37,130 bases of DNA, taken from NCBI GenBank assembly GCA_022827405.1, contig JAJDTA010000124.1, positions 1-37,130 on the forward strand, given 5' to 3'. Shown here in pieces: positions 23,055 to 31,004 of this stretch. The translations under genes were made by a program, and so were the position numbers. The notes beneath the pieces were generated by a model that did no database searches, was not told the origin of the DNA, and worked only from the letters and a program-made list of their open reading frames with translations. Numbering within the stretch: position 1 is the stretch's first letter; each line of letters begins with the position of its first letter. The DNA comes from Acidimicrobiia bacterium. GTDB taxonomy: Bacteria > Actinomycetota > Acidimicrobiia > Acidimicrobiales > Bin134.

Positions 23055-23946
23055 GCCGGTCGGCCCCAGCCTGCCGCCGGGAGAGTTCATCGATCTGGCT
23101 GAGCGGGGCCGGGTGTTCGTCCGCCGTACCGAGGGGCCGCCTGGTTCGCCCACCGTCGTGCTGTTGCACGGCTGGACGGTCACCGCCGATCTGAACTGGT
23201 ACCCGGCCTTCGAGCCGCTGTCGCAGCGGGGCTCGGTGGTGGCGTTCGACCATCGGGGCCACGGCCTGGGCCTTCCCACCAAGCGATTCCAATTCTCCGA
23301 CTGCGCAGACGACGTCTTGGCGGTGGCCGACGCCTTGGGCATCGACAAGTTCGTGTGCGTGGGCTACTCCATGGGTGGCGCCATCGCCCAGCTGGTCGCC
23401 CGGGCCGCGCCCGATCGGATAAGCGGGCTGGTTTTGGGCGCCACCGCCACCAGCTTCCGAGGACGGGGCTGGCGGGCAATTCGATTCGCGCTGCTCCCCG
23501 TGGTGGCCGCCGCCTCCCGTTTGGCCCCCGTGAAGCTGCGGTATTGGGGCTGGGAGCAGACGGTGTTCAACGTCATCGGCACCAATATCGGAAGGTGGGC
23601 CCAGGCTGAGATTCTCAAAGGCGATCCGCAAGCGCTGTTGGACGCGGGCACCGAGCTGTTCAACTTCGACTCGGCTCCGTGGATCGCGGAGCTGCCCATG
23701 CCGATCGCCCAGGTCCGCACTCTTGGCGACGAGGTGGTGCCCGACGACCTCCAACAGGGGCTGACCGAGGCGGTAGGCGACATCAGCACCTTCTCCTATC
23801 GGGGCGGCCACGCCTCGGTCGTCACCGACTTTGACAGCTTTTGGGGCTGCCTGAGCAAGGCTCTCGACTCGGTGGGGGTACCCGCCTGGACCCCGTCGGA
23901 AAGCAGTTCATTGTCTGACCCATCCAGGTCTGAGGCCAGCCGATAG
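23038..23946 (+). CDS. Alpha/beta hydrolase fold protein
   Basis: The protein has 302 residues if it begins at the TTG at 23038, inside the duplicated greA tail; the start is uncertain and no ribosome site is visible. Fold markers are [16 protein letters not shown] (oxyanion HGW), [13 protein letters not shown], the nucleophile elbow [12 protein letters not shown], a late acid in [11 protein letters not shown] and the catalytic His in [11 protein letters not shown] Ser/Glu-rich tail follows ([16 protein letters not shown]). It could be an esterase, lipase or acyltransferase; the substrate is unknown. It sits between greA and leuC on the same strand, 32 bases from leuC. Confidence 0.87.
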   Translation: MSSSGAPVGPSLPPGEFIDLAERGRVFVRRTEGPPGSPTVVLLHGWTVTADLNWYPAFEPLSQRGSVVAFDHRGHGLGLPTKRFQFSDCADDVLAVADALGIDKFVCVGYSMGGAIAQLVARAAPDRISGLVLGATATSFRGRGWRAIRFALLPVVAAASRLAPVKLRYWGWEQTVFNVIGTNIGRWAQAEILKGDPQALLDAGTELFNFDSAPWIAELPMPIAQVRTLGDEVVPDDLQQGLTEAVGDISTFSYRGGHASVVTDFDSFWGCLSKALDSVGVPAWTPSESSSLSDPSRSEASR

Positions 23947-23978
23947 CCTCAGCTTTAGCGCAAGAAATCGGAGCGAAA

Positions 23979-25379
23979 ATGGGCCGAACCCTCAGCGAGA
24001 AGATCTGGGACCGCCACCTGGTGCACCAAGCCGACGGCGAGCCCGACCTGCTGTACATCGACTTGCACCTCATCCATGAGGTGACCTCCCCCCAGGCCTT
24101 TGACGGACTCCGCATGAACGGCCGCGCCGTGAGGCGGCCCGACCTTACGGTGGCCACCGAGGATCACAACGTCCCCACCGACAACATCGCTTGGCCCATC
24201 GCTGATCCCATCTCCCGCCAGCAAGTAGAGACGCTGCGGTCCAACTGTGAGGAATTCGGCATCACCCTCTACCCGATGGGAAGCCCCGGCCAGGGCATCG
24301 TCCATGTGATCGGCCCGGAGATGGGCCTCACCCAGCCGGGCATGACCATCGTGTGCGGCGACAGCCACACGTCTACCCACGGGGCGTTCGGAGCGCTGGC
24401 CTTCGGCATCGGCACCAGCGAGGTGGAGCATGTGCTGGCCACCCAGACCCTCCCCCAGCAGCGGCCCGGCACCATGTCGGTGACCGTGGATGGCACCCTG
24501 CCGGTGACCTGCACCGCCAAGGACGTGATCTTGGCCATCATCGGGCGCATCGGCACCGGCGGGGGCATCGGCTCGGTGATCGAATACCGGGGGTCGGTCA
24601 TCCGGTCGCTGTCGATGGAAGGGCGCATGACGGTGTGCAACATGTCCATCGAGGCCGGCGCCCGGGCCGGGTTGATCGCCCCCGACGACACCTCGTTCCA
24701 ATACCTCGAAGGGCGGCCCAGCGCTCCGAAGGGACCAGCGTGGGAGGCCGCGGTGGAGGATTGGCGCAGCTTGGCCACCGACGGCGACGCGGCCTTTGAC
24801 AAGGAGGTGGTGATCAACGGTTCGGAATTGGCACCCCATGTTTCGTGGGGCACGAACCCGGCTCAGGTTGCGCCCATCGACGGTACCGTCCCCCACCCCG
24901 ACAGCTTCGCCGAGAGCAGCGGCCGGGAGGCGGCCGCTCGAGCCCTCGACTACATGGGCCTAGCGCCGGGGACTCCGCTGAAGGAGATTCCGGTGGACAC
25001 GGTGTTCATAGGCTCCTGCACCAACAGCCGCATTGAAGACCTCCGGGTGGCTGCCGCGGTGGTGGAAGGCCGGCGGGTGCGCTCTGGCGTGCGCACGTTT
25101 GTGGTCCCCGGCTCCGGCGCAGTCAAAGCCCAGGCCGAGTCGGAGGGACTGCACGAGGTGTTCAAAGCGGCCGGATTCGACTGGCGGGAGCCAGGATGCT
25201 CCATGTGCCTGGCCATGAACCCCGACAAGCTGGCCCCCGGCGAGCGCTGCGCCAGCACCTCCAACCGCAACTTCGAAGGCCGCCAGGGCAAGGGGGGCCG
25301 CACCCATCTGGTGTCGCCCGCTGTGGCCGCCGCCACCGCGATAGCCGGCGCCTTCGCCACCCCGGGAGACCTGTCATGA
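23979..25379 (+). CDS. leuC: 3-isopropylmalate dehydratase large subunit
   Basis: The protein has 466 residues, with a GGAGCG site before the ATG. Motifs of the aconitase family are present: [64 protein letters not shown], and the Fe-S ligands in [14 protein letters not shown] and [15 protein letters not shown]. With LeuD it isomerises 2-isopropylmalate to 3-isopropylmalate through a 4Fe-4S cluster. It would also serve the citramalate route if CimA is active. Its stop overlaps the leuD start by four bases (ATGA), so subunit synthesis is coupled. Confidence 0.97.
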   Translation: MGRTLSEKIWDRHLVHQADGEPDLLYIDLHLIHEVTSPQAFDGLRMNGRAVRRPDLTVATEDHNVPTDNIAWPIADPISRQQVETLRSNCEEFGITLYPMGSPGQGIVHVIGPEMGLTQPGMTIVCGDSHTSTHGAFGALAFGIGTSEVEHVLATQTLPQQRPGTMSVTVDGTLPVTCTAKDVILAIIGRIGTGGGIGSVIEYRGSVIRSLSMEGRMTVCNMSIEAGARAGLIAPDDTSFQYLEGRPSAPKGPAWEAAVEDWRSLATDGDAAFDKEVVINGSELAPHVSWGTNPAQVAPIDGTVPHPDSFAESSGREAAARALDYMGLAPGTPLKEIPVDTVFIGSCTNSRIEDLRVAAAVVEGRRVRSGVRTFVVPGSGAVKAQAESEGLHEVFKAAGFDWREPGCSMCLAMNPDKLAPGERCASTSNRNFEGRQGKGGRTHLVSPAVAAATAIAGAFATPGDLS

Positions 25380-25969
25380 AGCCGGTTCGGACCATCACCG
25401 CCACGGCGCTGCCGCTCGACCGCAGCGATGTGGACACCGACCAGATCATCCCCAGCGACTGGCTCAAGCGAGTGGAGCGCACCGGCTTCGAGCAGGGCCT
25501 GTTCTCCGAGTGGCGCGAAGACCCCGATTTCGTGCTCAACGACCCCCGCTACGCCGGCGCCCGCATCCTGGTGGCCGGCCCCAACTTCGGCACCGGCTCC
25601 TCCCGGGAGCACGCGGTGTGGGCCATCCAGCAGTACGGCTTCGACGCAGTCATCTCCCCCCGCTTCGGCGACATCTTCCGCAACAACGCCACCAAAAACG
25701 GCCTAGTCCCAGTGGAGGTGAGTGAAGATGTGGTCCGCTCGTTGCTCTTCTGGGTGACCTCCGCTCCCACCGTCACGATCACCATCGACGTCCTAGAGCT
25801 CACCGTTGTGAGCCTCACAGCCGGTATCCAAGCCGACTTCCACCTGGACACCGCCGTTCAACTCCGCCTGCTGGCCGGCCTCGACGACATCGGCCTCACC
25901 CTCGACCACGCCGAAGCCATCGACACCTATGAGGCTGGCCGCCCAGATTGGATGCCGTCGCTGGCCTAA
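25376..25969 (+). CDS. leuD: 3-isopropylmalate dehydratase small subunit
   Basis: The protein has 197 residues. It carries the swivelling-domain signatures [80 protein letters not shown] and a C-terminal [30 protein letters not shown] is the substrate-binding segment of the small subunit. It is translated by four-base overlap with leuC. It ends 12 bases before the stop of a convergent gene. Confidence 0.97.
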   Translation: MKPVRTITATALPLDRSDVDTDQIIPSDWLKRVERTGFEQGLFSEWREDPDFVLNDPRYAGARILVAGPNFGTGSSREHAVWAIQQYGFDAVISPRFGDIFRNNATKNGLVPVEVSEDVVRSLLFWVTSAPTVTITIDVLELTVVSLTAGIQADFHLDTAVQLRLLAGLDDIGLTLDHAEAIDTYEAGRPDWMPSLA

Positions 25970-25990
25970 CCAGCCAACGAGTCAGGCCAG
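25961..25990. terminator. Possible bidirectional hairpin between leuD and the convergent coiled-coil gene
   Basis: CTGGCCT (25961-25967) and AGGCCAG (25984-25990) are complementary with a 16-base loop spanning both stop codons. No T-tract follows on either strand, so termination is only possible. Confidence 0.3.
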
Positions 25991-26398
25991 GCCGACGGCC
26001 AGGATTGAGGCCCAGGTCGGCACCGCGAGGGCCAGCATGGTGAACACCATTGTCCGGGTCTGCTTGGCGAACTGAAGCGCCATCTCCCCCCGAAACTCCT
26101 TGTTCTCGGCCCGCAGCGTCTTGAACTCGGCATAGACGTTCGCAAACTCTCCCCGGACTTCCGCGGCAAATGCTGCGAACTTGCCGACCATCTCGGTGAA
26201 CCTGCCGTTGATCTCAGCGAATTTGCCGTCCATCTCGGTGCGGAGTCGGTCTTCGCTGGCACGGATGTCTTTTTTGGTGGCGAGATCGTGCCAGTACACG
26301 GGGGGAAGGCTATCCATCAGAATCTCTGCCTCCTCCTCCCCCAGGATCTCGATCAGTCGGTTGCGCAGCATTAGGCGCTTGAGTTCACTCGCAGGCAT
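25982..26398 (-). CDS. Heptad-repeat coiled-coil protein with C-terminal membrane anchor, function unknown
   Basis: The protein has 138 residues with a strong GGAGGAGG site. Residues about 1-45 form a compact basic/acidic head (LKRLMLRNRLIEILGEEEAEILMDSLPPVYWHDLATKKDIR). Residues about 45-110 are seven-residue units such as GKFAEIN, GRFTEMV and GKFAAFA, then AEVRGEF, ANVYAEF and KTLRAEN, a continuous coiled coil. The end (TRTMVFTMLALAVPTWASILAVGLA) is one hydrophobic segment. I recall small actinobacterial proteins with this head-coil-anchor plan, function unknown. The lysine-rich LATKKDIR just before the coil is notable. It is convergent with leuD and divergent from the beta-propeller gene; the 204-base gap 26399-26602 holds no supported gene, only a short AACAG-TTTT-CTGTT dyad. 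Confidence 0.82.
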   Translation of the reverse strand: MPASELKRLMLRNRLIEILGEEEAEILMDSLPPVYWHDLATKKDIRASEDRLRTEMDGKFAEINGRFTEMVGKFAAFAAEVRGEFANVYAEFKTLRAENKEFRGEMALQFAKQTRTMVFTMLALAVPTWASILAVGLA

Positions 26399-26602
26399 AG
26401 CGAGCCTCCTCCGAAACGGTTGTCTTTGGAGGGGAACTGCGTCCGCTATCCCCGAGCGGTCGTTTGCACCCTACCGTTCGGCCCCTGGAGCCACAACAGT
26501 TTTCTGTTAGAAATGGCTGTCACTCCCCTTGAGTAGGGTGCTCGGCATGAACTCTTGGCCCGGACGGGAACCAGACGGCACAGCGGCGTCGTCATAGTGG
26601 AC

Positions 26603-28900
26603 ATGAAGAAGTTGCTGCGATTCGTTTCTATCCTGCTTGCGCTGGTGTTGCTGGCTGCGGCGTGTTCATCTGACTCGGCTGACTCGCCGGGGATCACCGG
26701 AGGGACCTCTGGGGGCACTAGCGGAGAGACTTCTGGTGGTGTCACCAGCGAGCCGGGTGCCACTTCGGAGCCGACGGTGGTGCTGGACGACATCGAGTTG
26801 TTGTCGGCGCTGCGGAGCTTTGGGGATTGCGCCACGTTGTTGGACTACCTGCGGACCGAGACGGTCAGCCGGGTGGGGCCTTACGGGTTGGACGACGGAC
26901 CTCGCTTCGGCATCCCCGAGCCGTTCTTGGTTGAAGAAGCGGAGATGATGGCCGATGACTCCGGGGCCCAGGCGGCTCCAGCCGCTGACTCAACGTCGGC
27001 GGGCAGCGACGGCGACTTCTCTTCGACCAACGTGCAGGTGGCCGGGGTGGACGAGCCCGACATCATCAAGACCGATGGCAACCGCATCTTGGCCGTGGCC
27101 TACGGCCGGCTGCACTATGTAGACGTTTCCGGCGACCAGCCCCGGTACCTGGGCAGCGTCGATCTGGTGGGCGAGTCGGGCTCGGGTTGGGGCCAGGAGA
27201 TCTTCATCCGAGGCGACCGAGCCATGGTGTTCTCTACCAGCTATGACGACCGGCTGGAACCGGTAGCGGCCCGCGATCTTGAAGGCGATCACGTCATGGT
27301 CGAAGACCTCATCTTCCGGGGCAGCCCGGTGTCGCTGATCCAAGAGGTGGATCTGTCGAACCCGGCGTCCATGGAGGTGGTGTCGGAGCTGCGAGTGGAG
27401 GGCAATTACCTCAGTGCCCGAGCGGTGGGCGACGTGGTGTGGATGTCGATGTCGAGCTACCCGGCGCAGTTCCAGTTCGTGTACCCCAGCGGCCCGGACG
27501 CGGAAGAAGCTGCCGAGCGGGTCAACAAGGAGATCGCGGCCACCGCCAACCTGGGTGCCTGGCTGCCGGCCTATCGCTTCGACGGTCCCGACGGCACCCG
27601 AGCTGGCTTGTTGCCCGAGTGCGACCAGCTCTACACCCCTGCCGAGTTCGACGGGTTCACCGTGCTGTCGGTGCTGAGCTTCAATTTGGCCGAGCCGCTG
27701 GACACCGGCGACGCCGCCTCGGTGCTGGCTGACGGCCACACCCTGTACGGCTCCGGCCAGTCGCTGTATCTAGCCTCCAGCACGCCGGTTTGGGCCGAGC
27801 CCGTGGTTGACGGAGACACCGTGAGCATCTCGGCACCGACCGAGTGGAGCACGGTCGTCCACAAGTTCTCGGTGTCGCTCGACGGCCCGGCCCGCTACGA
27901 GGCCACTGGCACGGTAGAGGGCCACCTGCTCAACCAGTTCTCCATGGACGAGCACAACGGCTACTTCCGAGTGGCCACCACCATCGGCGAACCGTGGAAT
28001 ACCGAGACCTCTGAGAGCCAAGTGGTGGTGCTCGAACAGCAGGGGCGCAGACTCACCGAAGTGGGCATGGTCGACAACCTGGGCCGGGGCGAGCGCATCT
28101 TCTCGGTCCGCTTCGCCGGCGACATCGGCTACGTGGTGACCTTCCGCCAGGTCGATCCCCTCTATGTAATCGATTTGGCCGACCCCACCGCCCCGTCGGT
28201 GGCCGGCGAGCTGAAGATCCCCGGCTTTTCCACCTACCTGCACCCCATAGGCGATGGCCTTCTCGTCGGCGTCGGCCAAGACGCCGACGACACCGGCCGC
28301 ACCCGCGGCACCAAGGTCTCGCTATTTGACGTGAGCAACCCCGCCAATCCAACCGAACTCGACGTGATCGTGTTCCCCGACGCACATAGTGAAGCCGAAT
28401 GGGACCACCGGGCCTTCCTCTACTGGGCCCCCGAAGAAATGGTGGCCATCCCCCTCTCTCGCTATGACCACCAGGGCGACGACGATTTCTTCGGGGCAGT
28501 GGCCCTTCGGGTGAACCGCGACGGCGTGGCCGAACTCGGCCGGGTGTCGCACCGAGAGCAGCAGTTCGTGGTCGAGGGTTGCCGCCCTGTGGACAATGGG
28601 GAACCCAGTCGCTATCCCACAGCCAGGAACGAGACTCACATCTGCCCCTTCGACGCCCCCGACAGCTACGGCGATCAGGACTGTCAGATCTTCTATCCCG
28701 GGTGGGTTCGAACGGAGTGGCCCTCGATCGACATCGCCGACGACGAGAAACTCCTCATCTGCTGGATATGGGCTCCACCCATCCAGCGCCTTCTCGTGAT
28801 CGGCGACACCTTATGGACCATGTCCGAACAAGCGCTCCAAGCCAACGACCTCGACACGTTCGAAGTCGAGAATCACCTCCCCCTCTTTTCCTCAAACTAA
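26603..28900 (+). CDS. Secreted beta-propeller lipoprotein (COG4880-type)
   Basis: The protein has 765 residues from ATG 26603, which begins a clean lipoprotein signal (MKKLLRFVSILLALVLLAAAC, Cys21); the track start is too early. A Gly/Ser/Thr-rich spacer (GTSGGTSGETSGG) follows. The mature region has the diagnostic phrase TNVQVAGVDEPDIIKTDGNRILAVAYGRLHYVDV. Repeating blade-like units follow, for example YVVTFRQVDPLYVIDLADPTAPSVAGELKIPGFSTYLHPIGDGLLVGVGQD, as in the beta-propeller domain family of secreted archaeal and bacterial proteins. It has several Cys near the C-terminus (VEGCRPV, HICPFDAPD, DQDCQIF, LLICWIW). Anchored outside the membrane; substrate or partner unknown. It stands alone and ends facing leuA. 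Confidence 0.88.
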   Translation: MKKLLRFVSILLALVLLAAACSSDSADSPGITGGTSGGTSGETSGGVTSEPGATSEPTVVLDDIELLSALRSFGDCATLLDYLRTETVSRVGPYGLDDGPRFGIPEPFLVEEAEMMADDSGAQAAPAADSTSAGSDGDFSSTNVQVAGVDEPDIIKTDGNRILAVAYGRLHYVDVSGDQPRYLGSVDLVGESGSGWGQEIFIRGDRAMVFSTSYDDRLEPVAARDLEGDHVMVEDLIFRGSPVSLIQEVDLSNPASMEVVSELRVEGNYLSARAVGDVVWMSMSSYPAQFQFVYPSGPDAEEAAERVNKEIAATANLGAWLPAYRFDGPDGTRAGLLPECDQLYTPAEFDGFTVLSVLSFNLAEPLDTGDAASVLADGHTLYGSGQSLYLASSTPVWAEPVVDGDTVSISAPTEWSTVVHKFSVSLDGPARYEATGTVEGHLLNQFSMDEHNGYFRVATTIGEPWNTETSESQVVVLEQQGRRLTEVGMVDNLGRGERIFSVRFAGDIGYVVTFRQVDPLYVIDLADPTAPSVAGELKIPGFSTYLHPIGDGLLVGVGQDADDTGRTRGTKVSLFDVSNPANPTELDVIVFPDAHSEAEWDHRAFLYWAPEEMVAIPLSRYDHQGDDDFFGAVALRVNRDGVAELGRVSHREQQFVVEGCRPVDNGEPSRYPTARNETHICPFDAPDSYGDQDCQIFYPGWVRTEWPSIDIADDEKLLICWIWAPPIQRLLVIGDTLWTMSEQALQANDLDTFEVENHLPLFSSN

Positions 28901-28975
28901 AGAGTGTGGGGCCCAACCTAGGCGGGGCGGTGGGCACCAAAATGGGCCGGGGCGGGGGGTGGCGCCGAAGGCGGA

Positions 28976-28997
28976 CCTGGCCGCTCCGACGGCCAGG
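28976..28997. terminator. Perfect 8-bp hairpin between the convergent beta-propeller and leuA genes
   Basis: CCTGGCCG and CGGCCAGG are complementary around a six-base loop (CTCCGA). It lies in a 224-base convergent gap, so it may stop transcription from either side, but no T-run follows. The rest of the gap holds GC-rich sequence and two copies of the dispersed repeat; no gene is supported. Confidence 0.45.
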
Positions 28998-29010
28998 CCG
29001 CCGTAGAGCG

Positions 29011-29068
29011 ACAGGACCCGCCGCCACGGCCCCGCAAATACAGCCCGCCGCCCCGCCGGAGGATGGTA
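29011..29068 (+). repeat. Dispersed intergenic repeat, copy B (58 bp)
   Basis: It begins ACAGGACCCGCC and ends GCCGGAGGATGGTA. It aligns without gaps to copy A at 4756-4813 with about six substitutions, all in the middle or near the end. It is followed after ACG by a shortened copy. Confidence 0.8.
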
Positions 29069-29071
29069 ACG

Positions 29072-29102
29072 ACAGGACCCGCCAGCCTGCCGGAGGATGG
29101 TA
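29072..29102 (+). repeat. Dispersed intergenic repeat, shortened copy C (31 bp)
   Basis: It has the same ends as copy B (ACAGGACCCGCC and GCCGGAGGATGGTA) but lacks about 27 internal bases. It follows copy B after three bases, so B and C form a short tandem pair. This indicates internal deletion or recombination within the element. Confidence 0.75.
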
Positions 29103-29124
29103 ACGACTAAGCCCGCCCAATCAA

Positions 29125-30828
29125 TCACCCCAACCCAGCACAAGCCCGATTCAGCGCACTCACAATGGCCCGCATCGACGCCGTGGTGATGTCGGTGTGG
29201 ATGCCACAGCCCCACAGCTCCCGCCCATCCACCAGCAGTTCGATGTAGGCCACCGCCTCAGCGTCAGTCCCCCCGCCCCGGGCGTGCTCGTGGTAATCGA
29301 CCACCTTGACCGGCGTGTCGATGATCTCGTTCAGCCCGGTCACGAAGGCGTCCAGCGAGCCAGCCCCCTCGCCGTGGACCACCACCTGGTCGTCGCCGGC
29401 GGTGAGCCGGGCGGTGACCACGGTGCGGTCGGCGCCCCGGGCGTTTTGGGCCGACTCGTAGCCGTTCAGCCGATAGGGCTCGTCCAAGTCGAGGTACTCG
29501 GTGGCGAACTCGCTGTGGATCTGGTCGGCGGTGATCTCCTCGCCGGTTTCGTCGGCGATCTGCTGGATCACCCGGCTGAACTCGATCTGCATCCGCCGGG
29601 GCAGGTCGAGCTGCACCTCGGCCTGGAGCAGGTATGACACCCCGCCCTTGCCCGACTGGCTGTTCACCCGCACCACGTCTTGGTAGGTGCGGCCCACGTC
29701 TTTGGGATCGATGGGGATGTAGGGCACCTCGAACAGGGACTGGCCGGACTCCTCCATGGCCTCGAAGCCCTTTTTGATGGCGTCTTGGTGCGATCCTGAG
29801 AAGGCGGTGTACACCAGATCGCCCACATAGGGGTGGCGGGGATGGATGGGAAGCTGGTTGCAGTCCTCGGCCACCCGGCGCAGCCCGTTGATGTCGGAGA
29901 TGTCCAGTTCGGGGTCCACCCCCTGGCTGAACAGGTTCATGGCCAGGTTCACCACATCCACGTTGCCGGTGCGCTCCCCGTTGCCGAACAGGGTGCCCTC
30001 CACCCGGTCGGCCCCGGCCATGAGCCCGAACTCGGCGGCGGCCACCGCGGTGCCCCGGTCGTTATGGGGATGCAGGCTGAGCACGATCCGGTCCCGGCGG
30101 TTCAAGTTGCGGTGCATCCACTCGATCATGTCGCCGTAGATGTTGGCGGTGGACATCTCCACGGTGGCCGGCAGGTTGATGATCACCGGCTTGTCGTGGC
30201 CGTCGGCCAGGATCTCCACCACCTCGTCGCACACCCGCTTGGCAAACGGCAGCTCGGTGCCGGTGAACGACTCGGGCGAGTACTCGTAGAACACCTCGGT
30301 GCTGGGCACCTGCGGCTCCAGCGAGCGGCACCACTCCGCGGCCCGGGTGGCGATATCGGTGATGCCGTCCATGTCGAGCCCGAACACCACCCGGCGCTGG
30401 ACGGTCGAGGTGGAGTTGTACAGGTGGACGATGGCGTCAGCCGCACCGTCGATGGCCTCATAGGTGCGCTCGATGAGCTCTTGGCGGGCCTGGGTGAGAA
30501 CCTGGATGCGCACGTCTGAGGGAATGGACTTCTGCTCGATGATCTCCCGCACGAAGCGGAAGTCGGTTTCGGATGCGGAGGGAAAGCCCACCTCGATCTC
30601 TTTGAAACCGGCCTCCACCAGGGCGGTGAACATCTTCCACTTCCGCTCGGGGTTCATGGGCTCGATGAGGGCCTGGTTGCCGTCGCGCAAGTCCACCGAG
30701 CACCACCGGGGGGCGCCGGTGAGCACGGCGTCGGGCCAGGTCCGGTCGATCAGCTTGACCGGCTCGAACGCCTGGTACTTGTGGATCGGCATTCCCGACG
30801 GCTGTTGGGGGTGTAATCCGGTTTTCAT
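29125..30828 (-). CDS. leuA: 2-isopropylmalate synthase (long actinobacterial form)
   Basis: The protein has 567 residues. The start region MKTGLHPQQPSGMPIHKYQAFEPV is typical of actinobacterial LeuA. The barrel carries WCSVDLRDGNQALIEPM (catalytic Arg-Asp), EVGFPSASETDF, the metal-binding LSLHPHNDRGTAVAAAEFGLMAGADRVEGTLFGNGERTGNVD. A C-terminal LeuA dimer/regulatory domain begins near residue 430 and normally binds leucine for feedback inhibition. It condenses 2-oxoisovalerate with acetyl-CoA, the first committed step to leucine. A GAGG site precedes the ATG. Upstream lie a leucine-rich leader frame and a terminator (see 30858-30990), so transcription is likely attenuated by leucine supply. 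It stands apart from leuB and leuCD, in the same orientation as serA. Confidence 0.97.
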   Translation of the reverse strand: MKTGLHPQQPSGMPIHKYQAFEPVKLIDRTWPDAVLTGAPRWCSVDLRDGNQALIEPMNPERKWKMFTALVEAGFKEIEVGFPSASETDFRFVREIIEQKSIPSDVRIQVLTQARQELIERTYEAIDGAADAIVHLYNSTSTVQRRVVFGLDMDGITDIATRAAEWCRSLEPQVPSTEVFYEYSPESFTGTELPFAKRVCDEVVEILADGHDKPVIINLPATVEMSTANIYGDMIEWMHRNLNRRDRIVLSLHPHNDRGTAVAAAEFGLMAGADRVEGTLFGNGERTGNVDVVNLAMNLFSQGVDPELDISDINGLRRVAEDCNQLPIHPRHPYVGDLVYTAFSGSHQDAIKKGFEAMEESGQSLFEVPYIPIDPKDVGRTYQDVVRVNSQSGKGGVSYLLQAEVQLDLPRRMQIEFSRVIQQIADETGEEITADQIHSEFATEYLDLDEPYRLNGYESAQNARGADRTVVTARLTAGDDQVVVHGEGAGSLDAFVTGLNEIIDTPVKVVDYHEHARGGGTDAEAVAYIELLVDGRELWGCGIHTDITTASMRAIVSALNRACAGLG

Positions 30829-30857
30829 GAAAGGGCCTCGATTGGAGTTGACTCACG

Positions 30858-30889
30858 AAAAAACCCCCTGCCCTTGCGGGTTCAGGGGG
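30858..30889 (-). terminator. Attenuator terminator of the leuA leader
   Basis: On the minus strand CCCCCTG-AA-CCC-GCAA-GGG-CAGGGGG forms a 7-bp outer stem (arms 30883-30889 and 30864-30870) with a 3-bp inner extension. Six T follow (30858-30863). It lies between the leader stop codon and the leuA ATG, 29 bases before the ATG. This is the best intrinsic terminator in the window. Confidence 0.85.
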
Positions 30890-30892
30890 TCG

Positions 30893-30918
30893 GGGCGAGC
30901 ACCTCTGGGTGCTCGCCC
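30893..30918 (-). promoter_or_regulatory. Perfect hairpin between leader peptide and terminator
   Basis: On the minus strand GGGCGAGCACC-CAGA-GGTGCTCGCCC is an uninterrupted 11-bp stem with a four-base loop. It begins within the leader stop codon (its last G). A ribosome stalled on the leucine codons would cover its 5' arm. The freed 3' arm (GCTCGCCCC) could then pair imperfectly with GGGCAGGGGG of the terminator. The switching model is inference. Confidence 0.7.
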
Positions 30919-30953
30919 TACAAGAGCAGCAGGTGGGTGTGGATGCGGCTCAT
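30918..30953 (-). CDS. leuL: leuA leader peptide with four consecutive leucine codons
   Basis: This 11-codon frame is too short for the ORF track and reads MSRIHTHLLLL then TAG. The four leucines use CTG, CTG, CTC and TTG just before the stop. It is followed at once by an 11-bp hairpin and a T-tailed terminator, then leuA. That is the classic layout of ribosome-mediated attenuation: with enough Leu-tRNA the ribosome reaches the stop and termination follows, while stalling favours read-through. The ATG lies seven bases after a TAGAAT box, so the mRNA may start at or next to the ATG (leaderless); no ribosome site is seen. Leucine leader peptides of leuA are known in other actinobacteria, but this copy is identified only from sequence. 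Confidence 0.82.
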   Translation of the reverse strand: MSRIHTHLLLL

Positions 30954-30960
30954 CAGGACA

Positions 30961-30990
30961 ATTCTACGCCGAGGCACGGGCGTTTACCAA
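30961..30990 (-). promoter_or_regulatory. Promoter of the leuL-leuA unit
   Basis: On the minus strand the -35-like TTGGTA (30985-30990) and -10 TAGAAT (30961-30966) are separated by 18 bases. The -10 matches the consensus at five of six positions and ends seven bases before the leader ATG. It lies just after the serA stop at 31005, so leuA can be transcribed independently of serA. Confidence 0.6.
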
Positions 30991-31004
30991 ACATGCCGAG
31001 GCTT

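Noticed and set aside
26399-26602. Short AACAG-TTTT-CTGTT dyad before the beta-propeller gene as an operator
   Set aside because: Five-base arms are too short to distinguish from chance and no matching promoter was found.
30829-31004. T-box riboswitch upstream of leuA
   Set aside because: No T-box consensus bulge or specifier loop structure is visible; the Leu-codon leader and terminator explain the region better.
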